DNA of 5,919 bases from Patescibacteria group bacterium. GTDB lineage: Bacteria > Patescibacteriota > Patescibacteriia > 2-12-FULL-60-25. The position numbers and the translations under genes are program-made. The notes below the pieces were generated by a model that made no database searches, was not told the DNA's origin, and was given only the letters and a program-made list of their open reading frames with translations. Shown one piece after another: positions 1-5,810 of this stretch. Position 1 is the first letter of the stretch. Every line of letters starts with the position of its first letter. The DNA lies in the NCBI GenBank assembly GCA_018817245.1, contig JAHIUG010000047.1, positions 1 to 5,919 of the forward strand, read 5' to 3'.

Positions 1-1
1 T

Positions 2-201
2 AACACATAACACGTAACACATAGCACGTAACACATAGCACGTAACACACAGCACGTAACACATAGCACGTAACACATAGCACGTAACACATAACACATA
101 ACACATAACACATAACACATAACACATAACACATAACACATAACACATAACACGTAACACATAACACGTAACACATAACACATAACACGTAACACATAAC
201 A
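2..201. repeat. 28-unit heptamer tandem array upstream of ftsZ
   Basis: Bases 2-197 divide without any slip into 28 heptamers, followed by a partial unit (198-201). Counted by eye: 18 AACACAT, 4 AACACGT, 5 AGCACGT and 1 AACACAC. All differences from AACACAT are transitions at unit positions 2, 6 and 7, and G at position 2 occurs only with G at position 6. From 16 to 85 the units alternate AACACAT/AGCACGT, giving a 14-base higher-order repeat. From 86 to 148 there are nine identical AACACAT units, which suggests recent expansion. There are no spacers and no reading frame. The array begins at the window edge, so its true length is unknown. It resembles the heptameric STRR repeats known from cyanobacteria in form; its function is unknown. 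Confidence 0.95.
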
Positions 202-237
202 TTTTTTTAAAAATATGATACGTGCTACGTGATTCAT
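201..237 (+). repeat. AT-rich palindrome and inverted short heptamer array in the ftsZ leader
   Basis: Bases 201-214 form a dyad, ATTTTT and AAAAAT around TT. After it come GATACGT (217-223), GCTACGT (224-230) and a degenerate unit that runs into the start codon. In orientation these units are the reverse complement of the long array to the left, so the two arrays face each other across the AT dyad. TATGAT at 214-219 resembles a -10 element (5 of 6 bases), but no good -35 is visible, and its start site would give a leader of only about 10 bases. The promoter reading is therefore tentative; the repeat reading is firm. Confidence 0.75.
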
Positions 238-1564
238 GAAATATATGGCCCATATTAATCCACCAGTAGAAACTTTCGCAAAAATCAAAGTCGTTGGCGT
301 TGGAGGTGGCGGTGGTTCGGCGATTAACCGAATGATTACATCAAAGATCAGAGGCATAGAATTTATTGCCATGAATACTGATGTGCAAGCGCTTCATCAT
401 TCTCAAGCCGCTGTAAAATTACATATTGGAAAAAATATTACACGTGGACTAGGAGCGGGGATGGATCCGGAAGTCGGTTATCGCGCAGCTGAAGAAAGCG
501 AAGAGCAAATCAGGGAGATCTTAAAGGATGCCGACATGGTATTTATCACATTCGGTTTAGGCGGCGGAACCGGTTCTGGAGCCGGTCCGAAGATCGCAGC
601 TATCGCAAAGGATATGGGTGCTTTAACCGTAGCGGTTGTTACGAGACCATTTGTATTTGAAGGCGCTCAGCGCAAAGCCATTGCCGATCAGGCTCATGAA
701 GATATGTCTGAGGCGGTTGATACGATGATAACTATTCCGAATGATAGGATTCTTCAGATCATTGATCGAAAAACTTCTCTACTGGATGCGTTTGAAATCG
801 TTGATGATGTGTTGCGTCAGGGTGTGCAGGGAATTTCTGAATTAATCACGGTTCCCGGTTTAATTAATGTTGATTTCGCTGACGTAAGATCCATAATGAT
901 GAACAGAGGCTCTTCTTTAATGGGTATTGGAAAAGGGCAGGGAGAGAATCGAGCGGCAGATGCAGCAAAGGCAGCCATTGCTTCTCCTTTGTTAGAGGTT
1001 TCTATAGATGGAGCAAAGGGCATCTTGTTTACCATAACAGGCGGATCAAATCTCGGTATGTACGAAGTATCTGAAGCGGCCAAGGTTATTACGCAATCTG
1101 CGGATCCGGATGCAAAAGTTATTTTTGGTGCTATTATTGATGAGACGATGAAAGATGAGGTTAAGCTTACGGTTATCGCCACAGGTTTTGACAGTAGGAT
1201 TGAGCGGCCAAGAGCTAAGTCAGTTTTAGCATCAGGGAGTTACATGCCTGTCAGACCATCAGAAAGTCTAGAACGACTTCCTTTCACTTCTCACGCGGCA
1301 AAAACCACACCGGAAAATAATGCGGTTGGTGGCACCCAAACACTGTCATCAATGAGAAAGTCCAATTTGGAGAGCCGACCGGTTGCACCAAAGAGATCTG
1401 AAGAGACGCAGCCGGCGGAAAGACAACCACACGTACAGACTCCATCGTACTCGCCGGTTAAGACCCAGCGCACGGAGATCCCGCAACCAGCAACAGTGCC
1501 GGATGAAAAGAAGGAAGACGACGATCTGGAGATCCCGGCCTTCATCCGGAAGAAGATGATGTAG
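236..1564 (+). CDS. ftsZ: Cell division protein FtsZ
   Basis: FtsZ is the tubulin-like GTPase that polymerises at mid-cell into the Z ring and recruits the division machinery. The 442-residue protein has the N-terminal VGVGGGGGSAINRM nucleotide-binding loop (about 20-33), the tubulin signature as GLGGGTGSGAG (107-117, where many FtsZs have GMGGGTGTGAA), and the catalytic T7 loop NVDFAD (211-216). After the globular domain (to about 320) comes a polar, proline-rich linker of about 110 residues. The protein ends in IPAFIRKKMM, the usual C-terminal peptide that binds FtsA-like anchors. Length is normal. ATG 236 is preferred because its distance from the last clear heptamer (5 bases) equals that in the Rrf2 gene; ATG 245 (protein starting MAHINPP) is also possible. 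No Shine-Dalgarno is visible. No ftsA lies directly upstream; a repeat array is there instead. Confidence 0.97.
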   Translation: MKYMAHINPPVETFAKIKVVGVGGGGGSAINRMITSKIRGIEFIAMNTDVQALHHSQAAVKLHIGKNITRGLGAGMDPEVGYRAAEESEEQIREILKDADMVFITFGLGGGTGSGAGPKIAAIAKDMGALTVAVVTRPFVFEGAQRKAIADQAHEDMSEAVDTMITIPNDRILQIIDRKTSLLDAFEIVDDVLRQGVQGISELITVPGLINVDFADVRSIMMNRGSSLMGIGKGQGENRAADAAKAAIASPLLEVSIDGAKGILFTITGGSNLGMYEVSEAAKVITQSADPDAKVIFGAIIDETMKDEVKLTVIATGFDSRIERPRAKSVLASGSYMPVRPSESLERLPFTSHAAKTTPENNAVGGTQTLSSMRKSNLESRPVAPKRSEETQPAERQPHVQTPSYSPVKTQRTEIPQPATVPDEKKEDDDLEIPAFIRKKMM

Positions 1565-1573
1565 AGAAGTTTT

Positions 1574-1631
1574 CAATTTCCAACTTGCAATTTTCAATTT
1601 CCAAACGTTTGAGAATTGAGAATTGGTAATT
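1574..1631. repeat. Inverted heptamer arrays around a perfect palindrome, ftsZ-nrdR spacer
   Basis: The 68-base spacer is almost wholly repeat. The left part reads CAATTTC, CAACTTG, CAATTTT, CAATTTC (1574-1601). The centre is CAAACGTTTG (1602-1611), a perfect 10-base palindrome. The right part reads GAGAATT, GAGAATT, GGTAATT (1611-1631), which is the same motif in inverted orientation and ends one base before the nrdR ATG. The two halves could pair imperfectly into a hairpin or cruciform. There is no clean U-tract, so it is not a convincing terminator, and I see no clear promoter. Confidence 0.88.
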
Positions 1632-1632
1632 T

Positions 1633-2079
1633 ATGTACTGTCCCTTCTGTAATAGTGAGAACACAAGAGTTGTGGATTCAAGAGTGGCGAATGACGGCAC
1701 GTCTATTAGGCGTCGTAGAGAGTGTGAATCGTGCGAGAAGAGATTTTCCACCAATGAAGAGCTGGAAATTTTGGATCTCATGGTTATTAAAAGAGACGGA
1801 AGTCGCCAGGCATATTCAAGCGAAAAAGTGATAAACGGACTTAAGCGCGCTTTAGAGAAGCGGCTTCATGATAAGGCGGATTTTCGCAGTTTGGTAAATA
1901 CGATTGAGCGTGACATTCAGCGAAATGCCACAAATGAAATTACAACTGAAAAAATCGGAGAAATTGTGCTTCATGGTTTGAAAAATTTTGATCCGGTTGC
2001 CTACATTCGTTTCGCGTCAGTATATAGATCGTTCGAAGATGTACAATCTTTTAAAGAGGAGTTGGATAAATTGAAATAG
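1633..2079 (+). CDS. nrdR: Transcriptional repressor NrdR
   Basis: NrdR represses ribonucleotide reductase genes in response to ATP/dATP bound in its ATP-cone, and so links transcription to nucleotide pools. The 148-residue protein has the expected two parts. An N-terminal zinc ribbon has Cys3-x2-Cys6 (MYCPFC) and Cys31-x2-Cys34 (CESC), followed by a basic RRRR stretch. The ATP-cone domain runs from about residue 48 (VIKRDGSRQAYSSEKV) to about 137, including the conserved FDPVAYIRFASVYRSF. Length and start match the family, which typically begins M-x-C-P-F-C. No nrd gene or clear NrdR-box pair is visible in the window, so its targets lie elsewhere. It follows ftsZ by 68 bases and may be co-transcribed. 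The start has no evident Shine-Dalgarno. Confidence 0.97.
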   Translation: MYCPFCNSENTRVVDSRVANDGTSIRRRRECESCEKRFSTNEELEILDLMVIKRDGSRQAYSSEKVINGLKRALEKRLHDKADFRSLVNTIERDIQRNATNEITTEKIGEIVLHGLKNFDPVAYIRFASVYRSFEDVQSFKEELDKLK

Positions 2080-2083
2080 AGGG

Positions 2084-2114
2084 TCTACAGATTAAACAGA
2101 CAATGCGCTATAAT
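2084..2114 (+). promoter_or_regulatory. Candidate sigma70-type promoter for the htrA-like gene
   Basis: A perfect TATAAT (2109-2114) lies between nrdR and the protease gene. A weak -35-like TCTACA (2084-2089, 4 of 6 matches to TTGACA) stands 19 bases upstream. The predicted start near 2121 would leave a leader of about 98 bases carrying heptamer repeats. The -10 also lies in the loop of a 5-bp stem, TGCGC (2104-2108) with GCGCA (2117-2121), followed by GTTTTTATTT. The same bases could therefore act as a weak rho-independent terminator of nrdR. The perfect -10 favours a promoter, but both readings remain open. Confidence 0.5.
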
Positions 2115-2133
2115 GAGCGCAGTTTTTATTTAA

Positions 2134-2217
2134 CGAATATCGAATGTCGTACAATACAACACCAAAAAAATTCAATCAACAACGAAATTCGAAATTTAAT
2201 ATTCGAAATTCGAACTA
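2134..2217. repeat. Heptamer arrays in the leader of the htrA-like gene
   Basis: Two short groups are visible. The left group is CGAATAT, CGAATGT, CGTACAA (2134-2154). The right group is CGAAATT, CGAAATT, TAATATT, CGAAATT, CGAACTA (2183-2217), ending one base before ATG 2219. The unit contains the palindrome TTCGAA, so both strands read alike. A-rich non-repeat sequence (2155-2182) separates the groups. Although an ATG at 2144 opens the frame through this region, the repeat is almost certainly not coding. Confidence 0.82.
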
Positions 2218-2218
2218 T

Positions 2219-3442
2219 ATGAATTTAAAAAAATATTTCTCCATACCTCTTTTGGTCTCTGCGGTTTTAGGCGGAATAATTGGCGGAACGATTATTGTGC
2301 TTCTGCCACTGTTGTTGCGCGAGTCTGTGTTCGAATTTATTTACCCGAACAAAACGCAGACTGAACAGCAGGGGATTAAAACACCGCCGCCTGTTTTGCA
2401 ACAGGACGGAGGCATAGCGGAAGATGAACAAACGGTGGCAGTGGTTGAGCGCGTGCGCTCCTCGGTTGTGGCAATCGCCGTTACAAAGGACCTATCGAAA
2501 ATGACTCCTTATATGGACCCGTTTTTTGGCGAGCCGGTTTATCCTTTTGAAGATCAGTTTCCACAAGGCAAACAAAAAGTAGGAGGAGGCTCTGGCTTTT
2601 TAGTGTCTTCAGACGGCTTGATTATTACGAATAAACATGTGGTGGATGATGAAGATGCGGAATATACAGTGGTATTGCCAAGCGGCAAAAAACTTCTCGC
2701 GAAAGTTTTAGCAAGAGATCCGGTACTTGATCTTGCAGTAATTGATGTTGAGGGCGAGGGATATCCATTTTTAACTTTCGGTGATTCAGATAAATTGGAA
2801 GTAGGACAGACTGTAATCGCGATTGGTAACGCATTGGATGAATTCCCAAACACGGTTACAAAGGGCATAGTGTCCGGTCTTAACAGAAATCTAACCGCGC
2901 AGGATCTCGGTGATTCGGTTTTGTTGGAAGAGGCTATTCAGACTGACGCGGCAATTAATATGGGGAATTCAGGCGGGCCGCTTATTGATTTATATGGTCA
3001 TGTAGTTGGAGTGAATACAGCGGTGTCATACTCAGGTCAGCTGCTTGGTTTTGCATTACCTGGAAATTTAGCAAAGAGAGATGTTGAACAAGTTGAGAAA
3101 CTCGGGCGTATAACGAGACCTTTTCTCGGAGTGCGGTACTTGATTATTGACGAAGAGCTTATTGAAAGAAATCAGCTTACAATAGATCACGGGGTTTTGA
3201 TTTCGCGAGGCGCGGAGCCGGGCGATTTGGCGGTTGTGCCGGGTTCGCCGGCAGACAAGGCGGGCATTCAGGAAAATGACGTTATCATTTACGTAAATGA
3301 TATTCCGATAAATCAAGATCATAGTTTGAGTTCGCTTGTTGGACGCTACCTGCCGGGTGACAAAGTAAGATTGACAATCCTCAGACATGGTGAAGAGCTG
3401 GATCTGGAAGTTGAGTTGGGGGAGTTTAAAGTAGAAGATTAA
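2219..3442 (+). CDS. Membrane-anchored HtrA/DegP-type serine protease with PDZ domain
   Basis: This is an S1C-family (HtrA/DegP/DegS-like) protease, likely degrading misfolded proteins outside the cytoplasmic membrane. From ATG 2219 it has 407 residues: a short basic N-terminus (MNLKK), one hydrophobic segment at about 8-33 serving as anchor or uncleaved signal, a polar linker, a trypsin-like domain, and one C-terminal PDZ domain (about 300-403). The catalytic triad is visible: His140 (ITNKHVV), Asp171 (VLDLAVIDVEG) and Ser251 (GNSGGP), with spacings normal for the family. An earlier in-frame ATG at 2144 would add 25 residues (SYNTTPKKFNQQRNS...) that are just translated heptamer repeat, and it would place the membrane segment away from the N-terminus. 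The later start is therefore chosen. A single PDZ and an anchor suggest a DegS/HtrA-like rather than two-PDZ DegP-like form. The exact paralogue cannot be named. Confidence 0.93.
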   Translation: MNLKKYFSIPLLVSAVLGGIIGGTIIVLLPLLLRESVFEFIYPNKTQTEQQGIKTPPPVLQQDGGIAEDEQTVAVVERVRSSVVAIAVTKDLSKMTPYMDPFFGEPVYPFEDQFPQGKQKVGGGSGFLVSSDGLIITNKHVVDDEDAEYTVVLPSGKKLLAKVLARDPVLDLAVIDVEGEGYPFLTFGDSDKLEVGQTVIAIGNALDEFPNTVTKGIVSGLNRNLTAQDLGDSVLLEEAIQTDAAINMGNSGGPLIDLYGHVVGVNTAVSYSGQLLGFALPGNLAKRDVEQVEKLGRITRPFLGVRYLIIDEELIERNQLTIDHGVLISRGAEPGDLAVVPGSPADKAGIQENDVIIYVNDIPINQDHSLSSLVGRYLPGDKVRLTILRHGEELDLEVELGEFKVED

Positions 3443-3447
3443 AAAAA

Positions 3448-3525
3448 GTATACGGTATACGGTATACGGTATTGAGTAAATCTGAAAAAATACTGCATAC
3501 TGAATACTGCATACTGAATACTGAA
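3448..3525. repeat. Facing heptamer arrays in the htrA-pyk spacer
   Basis: The 85-base spacer has GTATACG three times plus GTATTGA (3448-3475), a short centre rich in A (3476-3490), then TACTGCA, TACTGAA, TACTGCA, TACTGAA, TACTGAA (3491-3525), ending two bases before the pyk ATG. Rotated, the left unit is CGGTATA and the reverse complement of the right unit is CAGTATT, so the arrays are related and inverted. The right array alternates C and A at unit position 6, a 14-base higher-order repeat like that at 16-85. A weak promoter-like pair (TTGAGT at 3472-3477, CATACT at 3496-3501, 18-base spacer) falls within the repeats and is not strong enough to call. Confidence 0.88.
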
Positions 3526-3527
3526 TT

Positions 3528-4934
3528 ATGAAACGCACAAAAATTGTTTGCACACTTGGTCCTGCGTCGCGAGATGTGACCACGCTTTTTAAAATGGGAA
3601 AAGCCGGCATGGATGTTGCGCGATTGAATTTTTCTCACGGCACTCATGAGGATCACGCGCGCATGGTTAGGCATTTGAATTTGGTGGGTAAACGTCTCGG
3701 TCGTCCGTTTGGTATTCTTTTGGATTTACAGGGCCCCAAAATTCGCGTGGGTGATTTGCCTGAGAAGGGTGTGAAATTAGTTGCGGGAGAGAAAGCGATT
3801 TTCGCAACAGGCACGGATATTTTACCGGACGATATTCCGGTGACTTTGCAAACTTTGCACCAGGATGTGGAAAAAGGGGAGCGTATATTAATGGATGATG
3901 GATTATTGGAAGTGCTAGTAGAACGAGTGCAGGGGCGTCGTATTTTTACAAAAGTGATTCAGGGTGGCGACCTCACATCACACAAAGGCATGAATTTGCC
4001 CAGTACAAAATTACGATTGTCGGCCTTGTCAGCAAAAGATAAAGAAGACGCAGAGTTTGGAGTTAAGCTCGGCGTGGACTATATCGCGCTTTCCTTCGTT
4101 CGTTCCGCACAGGATGTCAGGGACTTGCGGCGTCTTTTGGATCGTAAGGGCGCAAAAGGCAAGAAGATTCGAATTATTGTGAAAATTGAAAAACAGGAAG
4201 CGGTTGATAATTTTGAAGAAATTGTTCGCGTTGTCGACGGTGTTATGATCGCGCGAGGAGATTTGGGAATTGAGACCCCTGCTTCCAAAGTACCTGTCGT
4301 TCAAAAACAACTAATAGACATGTGCCGCGAGCGCGCCATCCCAACTATTGTGGCCACTCAAATGCTGGATTCCATGATTAGAAATCCGAGACCAACGCGC
4401 GCAGAAGTTTCTGATGTGGCAAACGCGGTTATTGATCATGCTGACGCTGTTATGCTTTCCGGTGAGTCAGCTGCCGGCAAATATCCGGTTGAGGCTGTTA
4501 AAATAATGGCAGAGACGATTGTGAACACAGAAGAGTCCCGTTTTGATGATGTAAAAAATGTGGATGTCGGAGAATCCAAAGATGTTCCGGAAGTCATTGG
4601 CGCAACCACGCGCGTTATTGTTGAAGCGCTGGGCAAACCATCTGTAGTTGTGGCCACAGCTTCCGGTGATACGGCAAGAGACGTGAGCGCGTTTAGGCCT
4701 GAGGTGCCGATTTACGCTTTGACATTTGATGACCACGTTCAGCGTACGCTTCGTTTGATTTGGGGAGTTGAGCCGTATTTGTTAGCAAAGAAAAGTACGC
4801 CTGAGAAAATGGTGGAACAGGGGATCAAGCTTTTGCGAGTACAAAGAAAATTAAAGCGCGGCGAGCGCGTTGTTATCGTGAGTGGCGCTTCCGAATCCGA
4901 ATCAGCAAGTAAGATTGAAATTCGAACGATTTAG
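3528..4934 (+). CDS. pyk: Pyruvate kinase
   Basis: Pyruvate kinase converts phosphoenolpyruvate and ADP to pyruvate and ATP, the last step of glycolysis, in the cytoplasm. The 468-residue length is normal. Visible landmarks are the N-terminal TKIVCTLGPAS, the active-site ARLNFSHG (Arg32, Asn34, Ser36, His37), LLDLQGPKIR with Asp66, the B-domain lid (about 71-167), the signature IIVKIEKQEAVDNFEEI (Lys219, Glu221), MIARGDLGIE with metal-binding Asp245, VATQMLDSM with Thr277, and DAVMLSGESAAGKYP. The C-terminal domain ends VVIVSGASESESASKIEIRTI, lacking the glycine/threonine-rich GTTN-type turn common in the family, so effector control may differ (inference). No Shine-Dalgarno is visible. The stop codon directly abuts a CATCCTGA-type element at 4935. 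Confidence 0.97.
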   Translation: MKRTKIVCTLGPASRDVTTLFKMGKAGMDVARLNFSHGTHEDHARMVRHLNLVGKRLGRPFGILLDLQGPKIRVGDLPEKGVKLVAGEKAIFATGTDILPDDIPVTLQTLHQDVEKGERILMDDGLLEVLVERVQGRRIFTKVIQGGDLTSHKGMNLPSTKLRLSALSAKDKEDAEFGVKLGVDYIALSFVRSAQDVRDLRRLLDRKGAKGKKIRIIVKIEKQEAVDNFEEIVRVVDGVMIARGDLGIETPASKVPVVQKQLIDMCRERAIPTIVATQMLDSMIRNPRPTRAEVSDVANAVIDHADAVMLSGESAAGKYPVEAVKIMAETIVNTEESRFDDVKNVDVGESKDVPEVIGATTRVIVEALGKPSVVVATASGDTARDVSAFRPEVPIYALTFDDHVQRTLRLIWGVEPYLLAKKSTPEKMVEQGIKLLRVQRKLKRGERVVIVSGASESESASKIEIRTI

Positions 4935-4993
4935 TTCTGTCATCCTGAACGGAGTGAACGAGTGAAGCGAGAGAACGAAGCTAAAGGATCTAG
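4935..4993. repeat. CATCCTGA-type palindromic intergenic element after pyk
   Basis: The element begins TTCTGTCATCCTGA directly after the pyk stop codon and ends AAAGGATCTAG, with a purine-rich GAGTGAACGAGTGAAGCGAG-type middle. Ends ATCCT (4942-4946) and AGGAT (4985-4989) are complementary. GAACGAGTG (4956-4964) also has a perfect 9-base inverted copy at 5084-5092. Sequences of this kind recur between genes in many bacterial genomes, including CPR contigs (from memory). It is probably a non-autonomous repeat or a 3' RNA structure; its function is unknown. Confidence 0.75.
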
Positions 4994-5006
4994 CCGCTCA
5001 GAAATA

Positions 5007-5063
5007 TGGGGTCAGATCCCTCGGTTACCCCCACTTCTTAGTCAATGGCGGGGTTCGCTCCCC
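5007..5063. other. GC-rich hairpin cluster in the pyk-Rrf2 gap
   Basis: Against an AT-rich surrounding, this stretch has several G4/C4 tracts that can pair: TGGGG (5007-5011) with CCCCA (5029-5033), GGG (5009-5011) with CCC (5018-5020), and GGGG (5050-5053) with CCCC (5060-5063) around TTCGCT. The start, GGGGTCAGATCCC, resembles REP-type palindrome ends associated with RAYT transposases, but only by general likeness. No gene is visible from 4994 to 5262. A TATAAT occurs at 5188-5193 without a -35. Apart from these, I see nothing definite in the remainder of the gap. Confidence 0.4.
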
Positions 5064-5262
5064 ACATTCTAATATCAATGCACCACTCGTTCGCAGTTTA
5101 ACGTTTGTCCCTGAATAACTTCAAACAACCAAACCAACAAGAAAACATCGGACGGAGATTTTCTGTGGGTGGCAAAGTTGTTTTACTTATAATCAATTTT
5201 AATCAATGTTTTTACGGTTTATTATCCAATCGCCATATATCAAAAGTTCGAATCAAATATCC

Positions 5263-5308
5263 AAAAACCCACCAAAAAGCTCCTATCGGCAATTATTGGT
5301 GGGTTTTT
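5263..5308. terminator. Strong bidirectional rho-independent terminator
   Basis: AAAAACCCACCAA (5263-5275) and TTGGTGGGTTTTT (5296-5308) are perfectly complementary over 13 bp around a 20-base loop. The + strand has a T-run (5304-5309), and the A-run at 5263-5267 gives a U-tract on the - strand. It lies between the convergent pyk and Rrf2-family genes and can stop transcription from both. Confidence 0.88.
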
Positions 5309-5338
5309 TATTTTGTTGTTTTCGGATTTTAAATGGTG

Positions 5339-5368
5339 CATCCATGAGTTGAATACACACTCAGGATG
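5339..5368 (-). other. Hairpin just downstream of the Rrf2-family gene
   Basis: On the - strand, CATCCTGAGT pairs with ACTCA-T-GGATG around a 9-base loop (gtgtattca), giving 10 bp with a single bulged T. Its 5' side includes TTCTGTCATCCTGA, the same 14 bases that start the element after pyk, here two bases after the Rrf2 stop codon and in the same orientation relative to its gene. No U-tract follows, so it looks like a 3'-end structure or a repeat remnant and not a terminator. Confidence 0.55.
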
Positions 5369-5376
5369 ACAGAAGG

Positions 5377-5805
5377 CTAGATCAAATATCTATCCGAAAT
5401 TAGATCCGAAAGTGTGATTTCAATTAAAGTATCAGTAACTTTATCTTGCACGCGCTTCCAGATCAGCCTGTTCGAACAGCAATCACCAAGCGGACATTCA
5501 ACTTCGTCAGCCAAACAATCAACTAAAACCACGGGCCCTTCGAGCGCTTCAATCACAGAAGCAATGGAGGTCTTTTTTGGATTTTTTGTTAGAACGTATC
5601 CGCCCTTTTGTCCTCGTTGCCCCTCAATCATGTCGGCTTTTCGAAAGATGGCCGCAATCTCTTCCAGAAACTTTTGCGATATTTTTTCGCGCTTAGCAAT
5701 CTCATCCAAAGATATTGGAGCGCCGCTTTTGTAATTGGCAGCCAAATAAGTCATGAGCAACACGCCATTATGTATGCGCATTGGAATTCTGAATAATGAT
5801 TTCAT
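5377..5805 (-). CDS. Rrf2/IscR-family transcriptional regulator, probable Fe-S sensor
   Basis: The 142-residue protein is a full-length Rrf2-family winged-helix regulator (members include IscR, NsrR, CymR). Visible are the N-terminal helix with HNGVLLMTYLAA, the helix-turn-helix ISLDEIAKREKISQKFLEEI (about 31-50), the wing QRGQKGGYVLTKNP (63-76), the conserved SVIEALEGP (83-91), and the C-terminal IW helix (115-116). Cysteines at 97, 104, 109 and 110 (C-x6-C-x4-CC) sit where IscR/NsrR bind an Fe-S cluster, but IscR has C-x5-C-x5-C and a histidine ligand. An Fe-S or redox/NO-responsive repressor is inferred. It is convergent to pyk, and no suf/isc gene is in view, so targets are unknown. The leader has heptamer repeats and no Shine-Dalgarno. 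Confidence 0.92.
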   Translation of the reverse strand: MKSLFRIPMRIHNGVLLMTYLAANYKSGAPISLDEIAKREKISQKFLEEIAAIFRKADMIEGQRGQKGGYVLTKNPKKTSIASVIEALEGPVVLVDCLADEVECPLGDCCSNRLIWKRVQDKVTDTLIEITLSDLISDRYLI

Positions 5806-5810
5806 ATTTC

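Noticed and set aside
1..201. CRISPR array or telomere-like repeat
   Set aside because: The units are directly adjacent 7-mers with no spacers, so it is not CRISPR. A coding gene follows immediately and similar arrays sit inside the window, so it is not a chromosome end.
817..1182. Antisense open frame within ftsZ
   Set aside because: It is a shadow of the ftsZ coding sequence without motifs or a plausible leader; the same holds for antisense frames within htrA and pyk.
1616..1831. 71-codon open frame overlapping the nrdR start
   Set aside because: It lies mostly within nrdR in another frame, and nrdR is clearly the real gene.
2144..2218. N-terminal extension of the HtrA-like protease from ATG 2144
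   Set aside because: The 25 extra residues are translated heptamer repeat, and the start at 2219 places the membrane segment correctly near the N-terminus.
2211..2226. NrdR-box-like ACTATATG next to the htrA start
   Set aside because: Only a half-site resemblance, no paired second box, and the gene is not a ribonucleotide reductase.
5049..5065. tRNA/tmRNA T-arm-like GGGGTTCGCTCCCC
   Set aside because: The T-loop lacks the conserved A58, only three stem pairs form in T-arm register, and no acceptor stem or other arm is found.
5105..5332. 75-codon open frame starting at TTG
   Set aside because: It runs through the terminator hairpin, has a rare start codon and no recognisable motif.
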